Of a DNA stretch of 41,484 bases, positions 24,023-31,781 are shown one piece after another. Numbering within the stretch: position 1 is the first letter of the stretch; every line of letters begins with the position of its first letter. This DNA comes from CAZMXS01 sp964570325 (GTDB lineage: Bacteria > Verrucomicrobiota > Kiritimatiellia > CAIQIC01 > CAZMXS01): positions 1-41,484 of the forward strand of contig CAZMXS010000043.1 in NCBI GenBank assembly GCA_964570325.1, in the 5' to 3' direction. The translations under genes were made by a program, and so were the position numbers. Under the pieces are notes generated by a model. The model was not told the DNA's origin. It saw nothing but the letters and a program-made list of their open reading frames with translations, and ran no database searches.

Positions 24023-25660
24023 TCAGCCTCCTGTCGGTTGATGGGCAAGCGCCTTGATCCGGCGCATCAGTTCCGGCCGCCGGCGGCCGAAGAAATCGTG
24101 ACATTCCCGATATACGCGGAACAGCTCCGCGTAAACCCGGACCGCCCGCGGATCCGGCCGGTACGTGTGCGCCGGCGAGCGGGTCATTTTTCGAATCGCC
24201 TCGCTTACCGTCGCGAATCCGCCCGCCGCGGCGCCGGCGGCGACCGCGCCGAGGATGGCCGCGCCAAGCGCGACCGCCTGATTCGAGGCCGCCACCCGCA
24301 CGGGCAGGTTCATGACATCGGCGTAAATCTGCATGATCAACGGATCGCGGACCAGGCCGCCGCAGACAACCAGTTCATCGGCCGGCACTCCGTGCGCGCG
24401 GTAAGATTCCACAATAATCCGCGTGCCAAAGGCCGTGCCCTCGATCAACGCCCGGTAAACCGCCGCCGGCCGGGTGTCCAGCGTCAATCCCAGCAGCAGG
24501 CCGGTGAGGTTGGCATTCATCAGCACGCTGCGGTTGCCGTTCTGCCAATCCAATGCCACCAGGCCGGCTTGCCCCGGCTGGAGCGCGCGCGCCCGGCGGG
24601 ATAGTTCCGCGAACGGGTTCGCCGCGCGCGCATCCAGGAAATCGCGGGCGAACCAGCCGAAGATGTCGCCGACCGCCGACTGGCCGGACTCGTAGCCGTA
24701 AAAACCGGGGATGATCCCGTCGCGCGCGACCGCCGCGTAGCCTTTGAACAGGCGGAGTTTCCTTGACAGCACCATGTGACAGGACGAGGTGCCCATGATG
24801 ATCGAGACCGGCCCCTCGCCGGAAACCCCCATGCCCGGCACCCCGCTGTGCGCGTCAATCGTCGCGGCCGACACCGGCGTACCGGCCCGCAACCCGCTGA
24901 ACCGCGCGAACTCCGGCGTGACAACGCCCGCGCGGCAACCCGGCGCGACAATCTGCTGCAGCCATTTATCGCGCAACCCGCGAATCCGGGGATCCAACCG
25001 CGCCAGGAAGGCCGCGGACGGAAATCCGTGCTCGCGGCTCCAGAGCCCCTTGTAGCCAGCCGCGCAGGCATTGCGCACAAACCGGCCGGTAAGCTGGAAA
25101 ACCAGCCAGTCGCCGGCGTCCACGATCAGGTCGGCCGCGCGGTATACGGCAGGCGCCCGACGCGCGATTTCCAGGCACTTCGGCAACATCCATTCGCTGG
25201 AAACCAGGCCGCTGCAATACTTCATGAAGGGTTCGTTGCGCGCGCGGCCCAGCGCGTTGATCTCATCCGCCTCCGGCTGGGCGGCATGATGTTTCCATAA
25301 TTTGACCCAGGCATGCGGATTCTTTTCCAAGCCGCGGCACATCATCAAGGGCATCCCATCGCGGCGCACCGGCAGAATCGTGCAGGCGGTGAAATCCACG
25401 CCGATCCCGATGATCGTTTCGGCCGGCGCCCGCCGCAACACGCCGCGAATGGCCCGCCGCATGGATTCAAGATAATCGCCGGGATGCTGAAGGGCGAAGT
25501 CCGGCGGCAACTCCCGCCGATCGCCGGGCAGATGGCGGGTGATCACGCCGTGCCGGTACGGGCACACCACCTCGGCGGTTTCGGCGCCCGTCCGGCAATT
25601 AACCAGCAGTGCGCGCACCGACTCGGTGCCGAAATCAAGCCCGAGCGCATAACGGTTCAT
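24023..25660 (-). CDS. araB: FGGY carbohydrate kinase, ribulokinase-like
   Basis: The 545-residue protein starts at ATG 25660 (MNRYALGLDFGTESVRALLV). It shows the AraB pattern: GVDFTACTILP, HAWVKLWKHH, MLPKCLEIARRAP, and GDWLVFQLTG followed by RNACAAGYKG. IDAHSGVPGMGV with catalytic Asp, IMGTSSCHMVLS and the C-terminal CGGLVRDPLIMQIYADV complete it. Ribulokinases phosphorylate L-ribulose and often D-ribulose at O5. No L-ribulose-5-phosphate 4-epimerase gene is present, so the D-ribulose route feeding the RpiB domain is plausible. It lies in the import operon, 93 bases after the binding-protein gene. Confidence 0.88.
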   Translation of the reverse strand: MNRYALGLDFGTESVRALLVNCRTGAETAEVVCPYRHGVITRHLPGDRRELPPDFALQHPGDYLESMRRAIRGVLRRAPAETIIGIGVDFTACTILPVRRDGMPLMMCRGLEKNPHAWVKLWKHHAAQPEADEINALGRARNEPFMKYCSGLVSSEWMLPKCLEIARRAPAVYRAADLIVDAGDWLVFQLTGRFVRNACAAGYKGLWSREHGFPSAAFLARLDPRIRGLRDKWLQQIVAPGCRAGVVTPEFARFSGLRAGTPVSAATIDAHSGVPGMGVSGEGPVSIIMGTSSCHMVLSRKLRLFKGYAAVARDGIIPGFYGYESGQSAVGDIFGWFARDFLDARAANPFAELSRRARALQPGQAGLVALDWQNGNRSVLMNANLTGLLLGLTLDTRPAAVYRALIEGTAFGTRIIVESYRAHGVPADELVVCGGLVRDPLIMQIYADVMNLPVRVAASNQAVALGAAILGAVAAGAAAGGFATVSEAIRKMTRSPAHTYRPDPRAVRVYAELFRVYRECHDFFGRRRPELMRRIKALAHQPTGG

Positions 25661-25753
25661 GAATGTTCGCGCCTCCGCCGTATCGGATCGGCATGGCTCC
25701 AATTATGCCCATCCGGTAAATCATCGCTTCAGGGGGCCGTTGATCCATCGGGC

Positions 25754-26686
25754 TCATTCATCCTTCAACCACTCGCCTCCCTGATCCACATTCTCCTTGG
25801 TGAATACGCGCGACGGCAATGTGATTTCCTTGGGCACCGACTGTCCGCCAAGAATCGCCAACGCGTTTTCGATGGCTTCCTTGCCGCCGGTCGGATATTC
25901 AAAGCTGGCGCCCAGAATGCCCTGCCGGACATACACCTGACCCTCATGCGGCAAGCCGTCAATACCGACGAAAAACATCTCTTTCTCGCGACCGGCCGCC
26001 TTGGCGGCCAGATAGGCGCCATGGGCGCCGGGATCATTGTGCGCATACACAAGGTCAATGTGGTCAAAGCGGGCCAGCGCCGATTCCATCTCCTTGCGCG
26101 CATCCGGCTCCAGCCACTTCATGTCCGCCTCGAAGATTACCTCGATGGCGCTGCCCTTGATGCCCTCGCGGAAACCCGAGTGGCGATCCTGGCCCGGCGT
26201 GGAGGTCATCAACCCTTTCAACTCCACGATCCGCCCCTTGCCGCCCAGCCGGTCGGCGATCCATTTTCCGGCTGATTTGCCGATCTTTTTGTTGTCGGCG
26301 CCGATGAAACAGGTGTACCGGTCGCCCAGCAAGCGACGGTCCAGCACAATGACCGGAATGCCCTTTTCATACGCGGCGGCCACCGGCGGCGTCAGCGGCG
26401 CGGCTTCCTTGGGCGACACGATCAGCAGGTCCACGCCGGCGCTGACAAACTCCTCGATCTGCGCGCGCTGCTTGAGCGTATCGTTCTGCGCGTCCTTGAA
26501 AATCACTTTCAACTGCGGATACGCCTCCGCGGCCTTCTTGATATCCGCGTTCATCTGAACGCGCCACGGCTCGCCCAGGTTGCACTGGCTCATGCCGATC
26601 GTGAAGGTCCGCGTCGGGGCCTCGCCCGCTCGCGCCGCCACCGGCAACCCCATCGCCAACACCACCGCCGCCAGCATTATCCTCAT
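25754..26686 (-). CDS. Periplasmic sugar-binding protein of an RbsABC-type importer
   Basis: The start at ATG 26686 is fixed by GAGGAGG six bases upstream. The 310-residue protein begins with a signal peptide (MRIMLAAVVLAMGLPVAARA). It has the periplasmic-binding type I fold: TIGMSQCNLGEPWRVQMNADI, then VDLLIVSPKEAAPL, GIPVIVLDRR, and a hinge segment FVGIDGLPHEGQ. It should capture a pentose, pentose derivative or nucleoside and deliver it to the permease encoded upstream. The ligand cannot be read from sequence. Confidence 0.93.
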   Translation of the reverse strand: MRIMLAAVVLAMGLPVAARAGEAPTRTFTIGMSQCNLGEPWRVQMNADIKKAAEAYPQLKVIFKDAQNDTLKQRAQIEEFVSAGVDLLIVSPKEAAPLTPPVAAAYEKGIPVIVLDRRLLGDRYTCFIGADNKKIGKSAGKWIADRLGGKGRIVELKGLMTSTPGQDRHSGFREGIKGSAIEVIFEADMKWLEPDARKEMESALARFDHIDLVYAHNDPGAHGAYLAAKAAGREKEMFFVGIDGLPHEGQVYVRQGILGASFEYPTGGKEAIENALAILGGQSVPKEITLPSRVFTKENVDQGGEWLKDE

Positions 26687-26737
26687 CGCCGCCCTCCTCA
26701 TTTGATGGTCCAATCTCCGGCAATTCCACCGCCGCTG

Positions 26738-27751
26738 TCAACGTTTTCCTCCCCGCTGAAAGATCACCGCCAGGATGATAATCAGGCCGGTCAGCATCAG
26801 GCGCGCGGCTTCGCCGACAGCGTTGATGCTGAGAATTTTTTCCAGGTAGCCGATCGTCAGCGCCCCCAGCAGGGTCAACCCGATCCCGCCGCGGCCGCCG
26901 GCCAGGCTGGTTCCGCCCATGACCACAATGGCGATCGCCGTCAACTCGTAAGAGACACCAGCCTCCGGGTCGCCCTGCAGTTCCTGCGCCGCCTGGCAAA
27001 TGCCGGCCACGGCGCTGAAGAGGCCGCACAGGCCATAAGCCAGCAGTTTGGTCCCGTTTACCGGCACGCCGGATAGCCGCGCCGCCTCCTCATTGCCGCC
27101 GACCGCGTAAACATAACGCCCCCAGCGCAGGCGGGCGAGAATGAGCCCGGTGAGCAGCAGGCAGACCAGGAAAATCACCGTCACCACCGCCACATTGTCG
27201 TGCAGAATCTTGGAGTTCAGGAAATCGAAGCAGCGCGGCGTGTCCACATATTTATATGTGCCGTCCGGCAGTTGCACCGCAGTGGAAATCTTTTGGCCGC
27301 CGGAAATCCACTTGGCCAGACCCCGTGCGCCCACCATCATCGCCAGCGTGGCGATGAACGGCTGAATCCGGAAACGCGTGATGCAGGCGCCCGTGACCAG
27401 GCCGCAGAGCGTCCCGGCCAACAGGCATGCCGGGACCGCCAGCCACGGCGGGTATCCCCAATGGATGGACAGCAAGGCAAAACCGACGGCGCAGAATCCC
27501 AACACGCTGCCCACGGAGAGATCAATGCCGCCGGCGATAATCACCACCGTCATCCCACAAGCCAGAATGGCGAAGACGGAGATGTGGCGCAGCATGTCCC
27601 GATGGGTGTTCCATTTGAAAAACGCGCCATCCGCATTGAACACCGCCCCGAGGACGACGATGCACACCAGCGCCAGCAAAGCCCGCGCGAACGGCGAACG
27701 CGCGCGGTCGCGGAGCCACGCGCCAAAACCCTCGCTATTCATGGCATCCAT
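26738..27751 (-). CDS. Sugar ABC transporter permease, RbsC-like
   Basis: This 337-residue inner-membrane protein has about eight hydrophobic segments. It has the RbsC hallmark GGIDLSVGSVLGF, the ATPase-contact region VYAVGGNEEAARLSGVPV, and MGGTSLAGGRGG with a long C-terminal membrane hairpin. GGGG lies seven bases before ATG 27751. It forms the pore of the importer with the ATPase and binding protein on either side in the operon. Confidence 0.95.
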   Translation of the reverse strand: MDAMNSEGFGAWLRDRARSPFARALLALVCIVVLGAVFNADGAFFKWNTHRDMLRHISVFAILACGMTVVIIAGGIDLSVGSVLGFCAVGFALLSIHWGYPPWLAVPACLLAGTLCGLVTGACITRFRIQPFIATLAMMVGARGLAKWISGGQKISTAVQLPDGTYKYVDTPRCFDFLNSKILHDNVAVVTVIFLVCLLLTGLILARLRWGRYVYAVGGNEEAARLSGVPVNGTKLLAYGLCGLFSAVAGICQAAQELQGDPEAGVSYELTAIAIVVMGGTSLAGGRGGIGLTLLGALTIGYLEKILSINAVGEAARLMLTGLIIILAVIFQRGGKR

Positions 27752-27783
27752 CTGTTTTCCCCAAAATGATGGTTAACCGCAAT

Positions 27784-29352
27784 TCAACGGGCGCAGCCGG
27801 TTCCATGCTCCGTTGCGGCGGTTGCGCCGACTTGCGCCGCAACAAACCCGGACATGCGCTCCCCCATCGCGGCGCGTAGAATCCGGTCCTGTGTCGCCAT
27901 GGCGCGCGGAAACTCCGCGGTCGTTCGGCCGCGGTGCAGCACGATAATGCGATCGGCCATTGCCAACAGTTCCGGCATCTCCGAGGTAATCAGCAAGATC
28001 GCCATACCATCGCGCGTCCATCTGTTCATCAGTTCATAAATCTCATGCTTGGCGCCGACGTCCACTCCCCGAGTTGGCTCATCCAGCAGCAGCACCTTCG
28101 GCCGGGTTTCAAGCCACTTGGCCAGCGCCACTTTCTGCTGGTTGCCACCCGAGAGCCAGCCCACGGGCTGTCGCAGGCCGGCGCAGCGGATGCCCAGCGC
28201 GTCGCGTTGCGCCGCGGCGGCCTGCTCTTCCTGCCGCGGCCGCAGCCACCCCCACGGGGAGAACCGGCGCAGCGCCGCCAGGGTGATGTTCCAATCAATG
28301 CTCAAATCCAGGACCAGCCCGGTGCCCTTGCGATCATTCGTCAACAGCGCCACTCCTTGCCGGATGGCCTGCCGCGGCGCGCTGGGCCGAAACGGCCGGC
28401 CATCCAACGCAACGCCGCCGGCGGTCCGCCGTCCGAATACGCCAAACAACCCCTGCATCAGCTCCGAGTTGCCGGATCCCTGTAAGCCGGCCAGGCCGAC
28501 AATCTCGCCAGCCCGCAGAGTGAGGTCAACGCCCTGCACGGCCCACGCCCGCGTCCCCGCGGGATCCGGCACGCAAAAACCCCGCACGGCCAGGCGTTCG
28601 GCGCCGACTGCCGCGGCGCGCGTTGGGAATTGCTGGGTGATCTCGCGGCCCACCATCCAATGCACCAATTTTTCGCGGGGCAGGTTCGCCGCCGGGGCGG
28701 TCCCCACCCAACACCCATCCCGCAAAACGGTGATCCGGTCGGCCAGCCGGTAGATTTCATCCATGCGGTGCGAGATATAAATGACGCCCCGGCCGCGTTC
28801 ACGCAGGCGGGCGATGAAGTCGAATAAGCGTTCGGCCTCGGCATCATTGAGCGCGCTGGTCGGTTCGTCCATAATAATAATGCGCGCGTCGCCCATCAGG
28901 GCCTTGGCGATTTCGATCATCTGCCGGGTTGCCAGCGGGTACTCGCCCACGGCGCGGTCAGGATTGATCGCCAGACCGAGTTGAACAAACAGGTCACGCG
29001 CCTTGCTTCGCTGCCGGCGCCGATCCACCCAGCCGGCGCGATTTTCCTCGCGCGCCAGGAACAGGTTATCGAGCACGCTCATCGTCGTGATCAGGGAGAG
29101 TTCCTGGTGAATCACGGCAATGCCATGCGCGGCGGCGTCCGGCGGCGCGCGGAAATGAACCGGCTGACCGCCGAGCCGGATTTCGCCGCGGTAATCGGTA
29201 TACACACCGGCGAGGATCTTGATCAGGGTACTCTTGCCGGCGCCATTCTCGCCGGCCAGGATATGCACCTCGCCGGGGGCGAGATCAAAATGCACGTCAT
29301 CGAGGACCCGCACCCCGGCGAACGATTTTCCGATATGCCGCATTTCCAGCAT
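27784..29352 (-). CDS. Sugar ABC transporter ATP-binding protein, RbsA-like (two ATPase domains)
   Basis: With ATG 29352 (MLEMRHIGKSFAGVRVLDDV) the protein has 522 residues; an in-frame ATG at 29439 adds an unrelated leader. The N-terminal domain has Walker A GENGAGKST, signature YPLATRQMIEIAKAL and Walker B IIIMDEPTSAL. The C-terminal domain has the degenerate GLQGSGNSE P-loop, LSGGNQQKVALAKWL and VLLLDEPTRGVDVG. Such tandem ATPases energise pentose, galactose or nucleoside importers. It is the second gene of the import operon. Confidence 0.94.
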   Translation of the reverse strand: MLEMRHIGKSFAGVRVLDDVHFDLAPGEVHILAGENGAGKSTLIKILAGVYTDYRGEIRLGGQPVHFRAPPDAAAHGIAVIHQELSLITTMSVLDNLFLAREENRAGWVDRRRQRSKARDLFVQLGLAINPDRAVGEYPLATRQMIEIAKALMGDARIIIMDEPTSALNDAEAERLFDFIARLRERGRGVIYISHRMDEIYRLADRITVLRDGCWVGTAPAANLPREKLVHWMVGREITQQFPTRAAAVGAERLAVRGFCVPDPAGTRAWAVQGVDLTLRAGEIVGLAGLQGSGNSELMQGLFGVFGRRTAGGVALDGRPFRPSAPRQAIRQGVALLTNDRKGTGLVLDLSIDWNITLAALRRFSPWGWLRPRQEEQAAAAQRDALGIRCAGLRQPVGWLSGGNQQKVALAKWLETRPKVLLLDEPTRGVDVGAKHEIYELMNRWTRDGMAILLITSEMPELLAMADRIIVLHRGRTTAEFPRAMATQDRILRAAMGERMSGFVAAQVGATAATEHGTGCAR

Positions 29353-29487
29353 AGCGCCGCGCGCATCGGAGCGCGCATGAAGAGCATAATCGAAGCGCCC
29401 CGTCCGAAACAAGCCGGGAAGCGTGCCCGCCGACGCCATTCGCCGCGGAATGACAACGGTTCTCGGCGCGCCCGTTGGCTTACGCCG

Positions 29488-30249
29488 TCACGCCTGGCTC
29501 ATGCTCGCGATCAAACCCGCCGGGTCATAGGGGCGCACTTTCTTTGAACGTGCGGCGCGGGCCACCGTGGCGCCCAGGTCATATGCCTGCTTGAGCTGGG
29601 CGCGCGTCAGTTCGCGTAAATGATACATCCGGCTCCACTCGTCCCCCTTGGGTGCGCGGCGAAACTCGGCAGCGGCGTACATATCGCCGATGCATTCGCC
29701 GTTGCATATCGCGGCCGCCATGTCTTTCAGCCATGGCGTGCCGGTGTCGCAGTATTTCCGCATTTCAGGCGGGACGCCACCGGCGCTGACGATGGTGGCC
29801 ACGGGTCGTGTTTTGTCAGTAAGCCGCGGCTCCGGGCAGCCCTTGACTCCCAGAATCTCCCCCGTGGGGCGTAAGAGAGTCCAGGCGGTGCGGTGAATGA
29901 AGTTGGTCATGCGTGCGCTGACGAACCCGCAATGGACGGGACTGGTAAACAGCACACCATCCGCTGCGGCGATTTTTTTCAAGATCGCGTTGAGGTCATC
30001 ATTCAGCACACACGGCGCGATCCGGGCATTCAAATCTCCATAGCACGCCAGGCAGTTGGCGCAAAAGCGAATGTCCTTATCCACAAGCCGGATCATTTCC
30101 GTGGCCGCGCCGACAGCAGCCGCGCCGGCAAGGGCCGCGCGGGTCAGCCGAGTCGTCGTACCGTTCCGCCGATGACTGCCGTTGATGGCCAGAATCTTGA
30201 TCCGTCGCCCTCCACCCTTCCCGGCTTTCTTAATTGAGCGCAATGCCAT
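29488..30249 (-). CDS. Flavodoxin-fold NAD(P)H:FMN oxidoreductase with four-cysteine motif
   Basis: The start at ATG 30249 is set by AGGAGG six bases upstream. The 253-residue protein has the FMN phosphate loop NGSHRRNGTTTRL (23-35) and a TSPVHCGFVSARMTNFIHR segment typical of the NADPH-dependent FMN-reductase family. Four cysteines lie as C63-x2-C66-x2-C69-x10-C80. This resembles the cluster-binding motif of iron-sulfur flavoproteins, whose last gap is usually shorter. As first gene of the import operon, with its promoter in the BMC control region, it could serve redox balance for the pathway. That role is inference. Confidence 0.8.
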   Translation of the reverse strand: MALRSIKKAGKGGGRRIKILAINGSHRRNGTTTRLTRAALAGAAAVGAATEMIRLVDKDIRFCANCLACYGDLNARIAPCVLNDDLNAILKKIAAADGVLFTSPVHCGFVSARMTNFIHRTAWTLLRPTGEILGVKGCPEPRLTDKTRPVATIVSAGGVPPEMRKYCDTGTPWLKDMAAAICNGECIGDMYAAAEFRRAPKGDEWSRMYHLRELTRAQLKQAYDLGATVARAARSKKVRPYDPAGLIASMSQA

Positions 30250-30277
30250 GACTTTCCTCCTGGTATGACTTGGGCTT

Positions 30278-30307
30278 ATTAAACAGCCCGCACCGCGCAC
30301 CCGTCAA
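30278..30307 (-). promoter_or_regulatory. Sigma70-type promoter of the import operon
   Basis: On the minus strand TTGACG (30302-30307) and TTTAAT (30278-30283) are 18 bases apart, and each matches consensus at five of six positions. The predicted leader is about 22 bases and includes the AGGAGG of the flavoprotein gene. Confidence 0.6.
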
Positions 30308-30332
30308 TTCCGCATCCATCAACCGGGCGCCC

Positions 30333-30358
30333 GCGGGAGTGCGGGCAACCTCTCCCGC
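30333..30358. promoter_or_regulatory. Inverted repeat upstream of the import promoter
   Basis: GCGGGAG and CTCCCGC form a perfect seven-base stem around a 12-base loop, 26 bases upstream of the leftward -35 box. It could be an operator. No T tract follows, so it is not a terminator. Confidence 0.3.
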
Positions 30359-30421
30359 TTCAACACGGCCAACCCATTCCGCGCCACACGCAGGCGGTCA
30401 ACGCTCAACGACCATGCTCGC

Positions 30422-30437
30422 ATATTTCCTAAAATAT
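30422..30437. promoter_or_regulatory. AT-rich palindrome in the divergent BMC control region
   Basis: ATATTT-CCTA-AAATAT is a perfect six-base inverted repeat in otherwise G+C-rich DNA. It is centred about 25 bases upstream of the candidate -35 of the BMC operon. It is a plausible regulator-binding site; no regulator gene is encoded nearby. Confidence 0.35.
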
Positions 30438-30453
30438 ATTTCGTACAATCCGC

Positions 30454-30482
30454 TTAACAAGCAGCACAGTCTGCGGTACCCT
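30454..30482 (+). promoter_or_regulatory. Candidate promoter of the BMC operon
   Basis: TTAACA (30454-30459, five of six) and TACCCT (30477-30482, three of six) are 17 bases apart. They would give a leader of about 23 bases before ATG 30512. The weak -10 would suit an activator-dependent promoter. No good Shine-Dalgarno sequence precedes the ATG. Confidence 0.35.
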
Positions 30483-30511
30483 ACGCCTATTGCTAATTCG
30501 CGCTGATCATT

Positions 30512-31777
30512 ATGAGCCGACAGGTACGAATTGCGATCGGGGCCGATCATGGCGGTTTTGATCTAAAGCAGCAATTGGCGCAACATCTCAAGTCCCTTGG
30601 CCACCCCGTTTTGGATTGCGGCACGCTCGTCAAGGAACCGGTGGACTATCCCGTCTTCGCCGCCGCCGTCGCTCGGCGCGTGGCCGCCGGCGACGCCGAG
30701 TTCGGCATCATGATTGACGGCGCGGGCATCGGCTCGGCGATGGCCGCCAATCGCATCCCGGGCGCGCGCGCCGCCGCCTGCTATAACGAGGCGCTCGCCC
30801 GCAACAGCCGCGAACACAACGGCGCCAACATCCTCACCCTCGGCGCCGGTCAGACCGGGTTCGACCAGGCCAAAGCCATTGTGGACGTCTTCCTGAAAAG
30901 CGAATGCACCGAGGAACGCCACCGGCGCCGCGTGCAGATGATCATGGACCTGGAGCGGCCGTCCGCCGCCCCGCAGAAAAAGGAGGCTGACTTGGACCTC
31001 TCACCCGAAGATGTTGCCCGCATCGCCCAGCGCGTGCAGCAGATCATCGCCCGGGGCGGCGGCGCGGCCGCCCCCGCCCAGGATGCCCGGCTCACACCGG
31101 CCGAACTGGCCCAGATCATTGACCACACGCTGCTCAAACCGGAAGCGGCGGTCGAGGATGTGCGCAAACTGTGCGAGGAGGCGCTCAAACACCGCTTCTT
31201 TTCGGTCTGCGTGAACTCCGTTTACGTAAAACAAGCGGCGGCGATCCTCCGCGGCTCGCCGGTCAAAGTTTGTTGCGTGGTCGGTTTCCCGCTGGGGGCC
31301 CAGCCGCCCGAGATCAAGGCGCTCGAGGCCCGCCGCGCCATCCGCGAGGGCGCGCGCGAGGTGGACATGGTCATCAATATCGGCGCGCTGCGCAGCCATG
31401 ACGACGCCCTGGTGCTCAAAGATATCCGCGCGGTCGTCGAGGCCTGCAAGGATGGCCGCGCGCGTTGCAAGGTGATCCTCGAGACCAGCCTGCTGAACGA
31501 CGAGGAGAAAGTCCGCGCCTGCGAACTGAGCATGCGCGCCGGGGCCGATTTCGTTAAGACCTCGACCGGGTTCAGCAAGAGCGGCGCGACCCCCGAGGAC
31601 ATCGCGCTGATGGCCCGCACGGTCGCCCCGAAAAAACTGGGCGTCAAGGCCTCGGGCGGCGTGCGCACCTACGCGGACGCGATGAAGATGGTCGCCGCGG
31701 GCGCGACGCGCATCGGTTCGAGCAACAGCGTCAAGATGTTGGAAGAGGCACAAGCCGCAACCGGCAGGAAGGAGTAA
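30512..31777 (+). CDS. rpiB-deoC: RpiB-DeoC fusion: pentose-phosphate isomerase domain plus deoxyribose-phosphate aldolase
   Basis: This single 421-residue frame joins two enzymes. Residues 4-146 are an RpiB/LacAB domain: IGADHGGFDLK (Asp12, His13), IDGAGIGSAMAANRIPG and REHNGANILTLGA. Asp69 takes the place of the catalytic Cys of E. coli-type RpiB. Residues 195-412 are DeoC: IDHTLLKP, VGFPLG, EVDMVINIGA, the Schiff-base Lys349 in DFVKTSTGF and Lys379 in VKASGGVRT. The DeoC half should split 2-deoxyribose 5-phosphate into glyceraldehyde 3-phosphate and acetaldehyde. The linker holds an amphipathic helix (163-181, SPEDVARIAQRVQQIIAR) that matches the aldehyde dehydrogenase N-terminus, so it is probably a shell-targeting peptide. 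It is the first gene of the BMC operon. Confidence 0.93.
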   Translation: MSRQVRIAIGADHGGFDLKQQLAQHLKSLGHPVLDCGTLVKEPVDYPVFAAAVARRVAAGDAEFGIMIDGAGIGSAMAANRIPGARAAACYNEALARNSREHNGANILTLGAGQTGFDQAKAIVDVFLKSECTEERHRRRVQMIMDLERPSAAPQKKEADLDLSPEDVARIAQRVQQIIARGGGAAAPAQDARLTPAELAQIIDHTLLKPEAAVEDVRKLCEEALKHRFFSVCVNSVYVKQAAAILRGSPVKVCCVVGFPLGAQPPEIKALEARRAIREGAREVDMVINIGALRSHDDALVLKDIRAVVEACKDGRARCKVILETSLLNDEEKVRACELSMRAGADFVKTSTGFSKSGATPEDIALMARTVAPKKLGVKASGGVRTYADAMKMVAAGATRIGSSNSVKMLEEAQAATGRKE

Positions 31778-31781
31778 GCAA

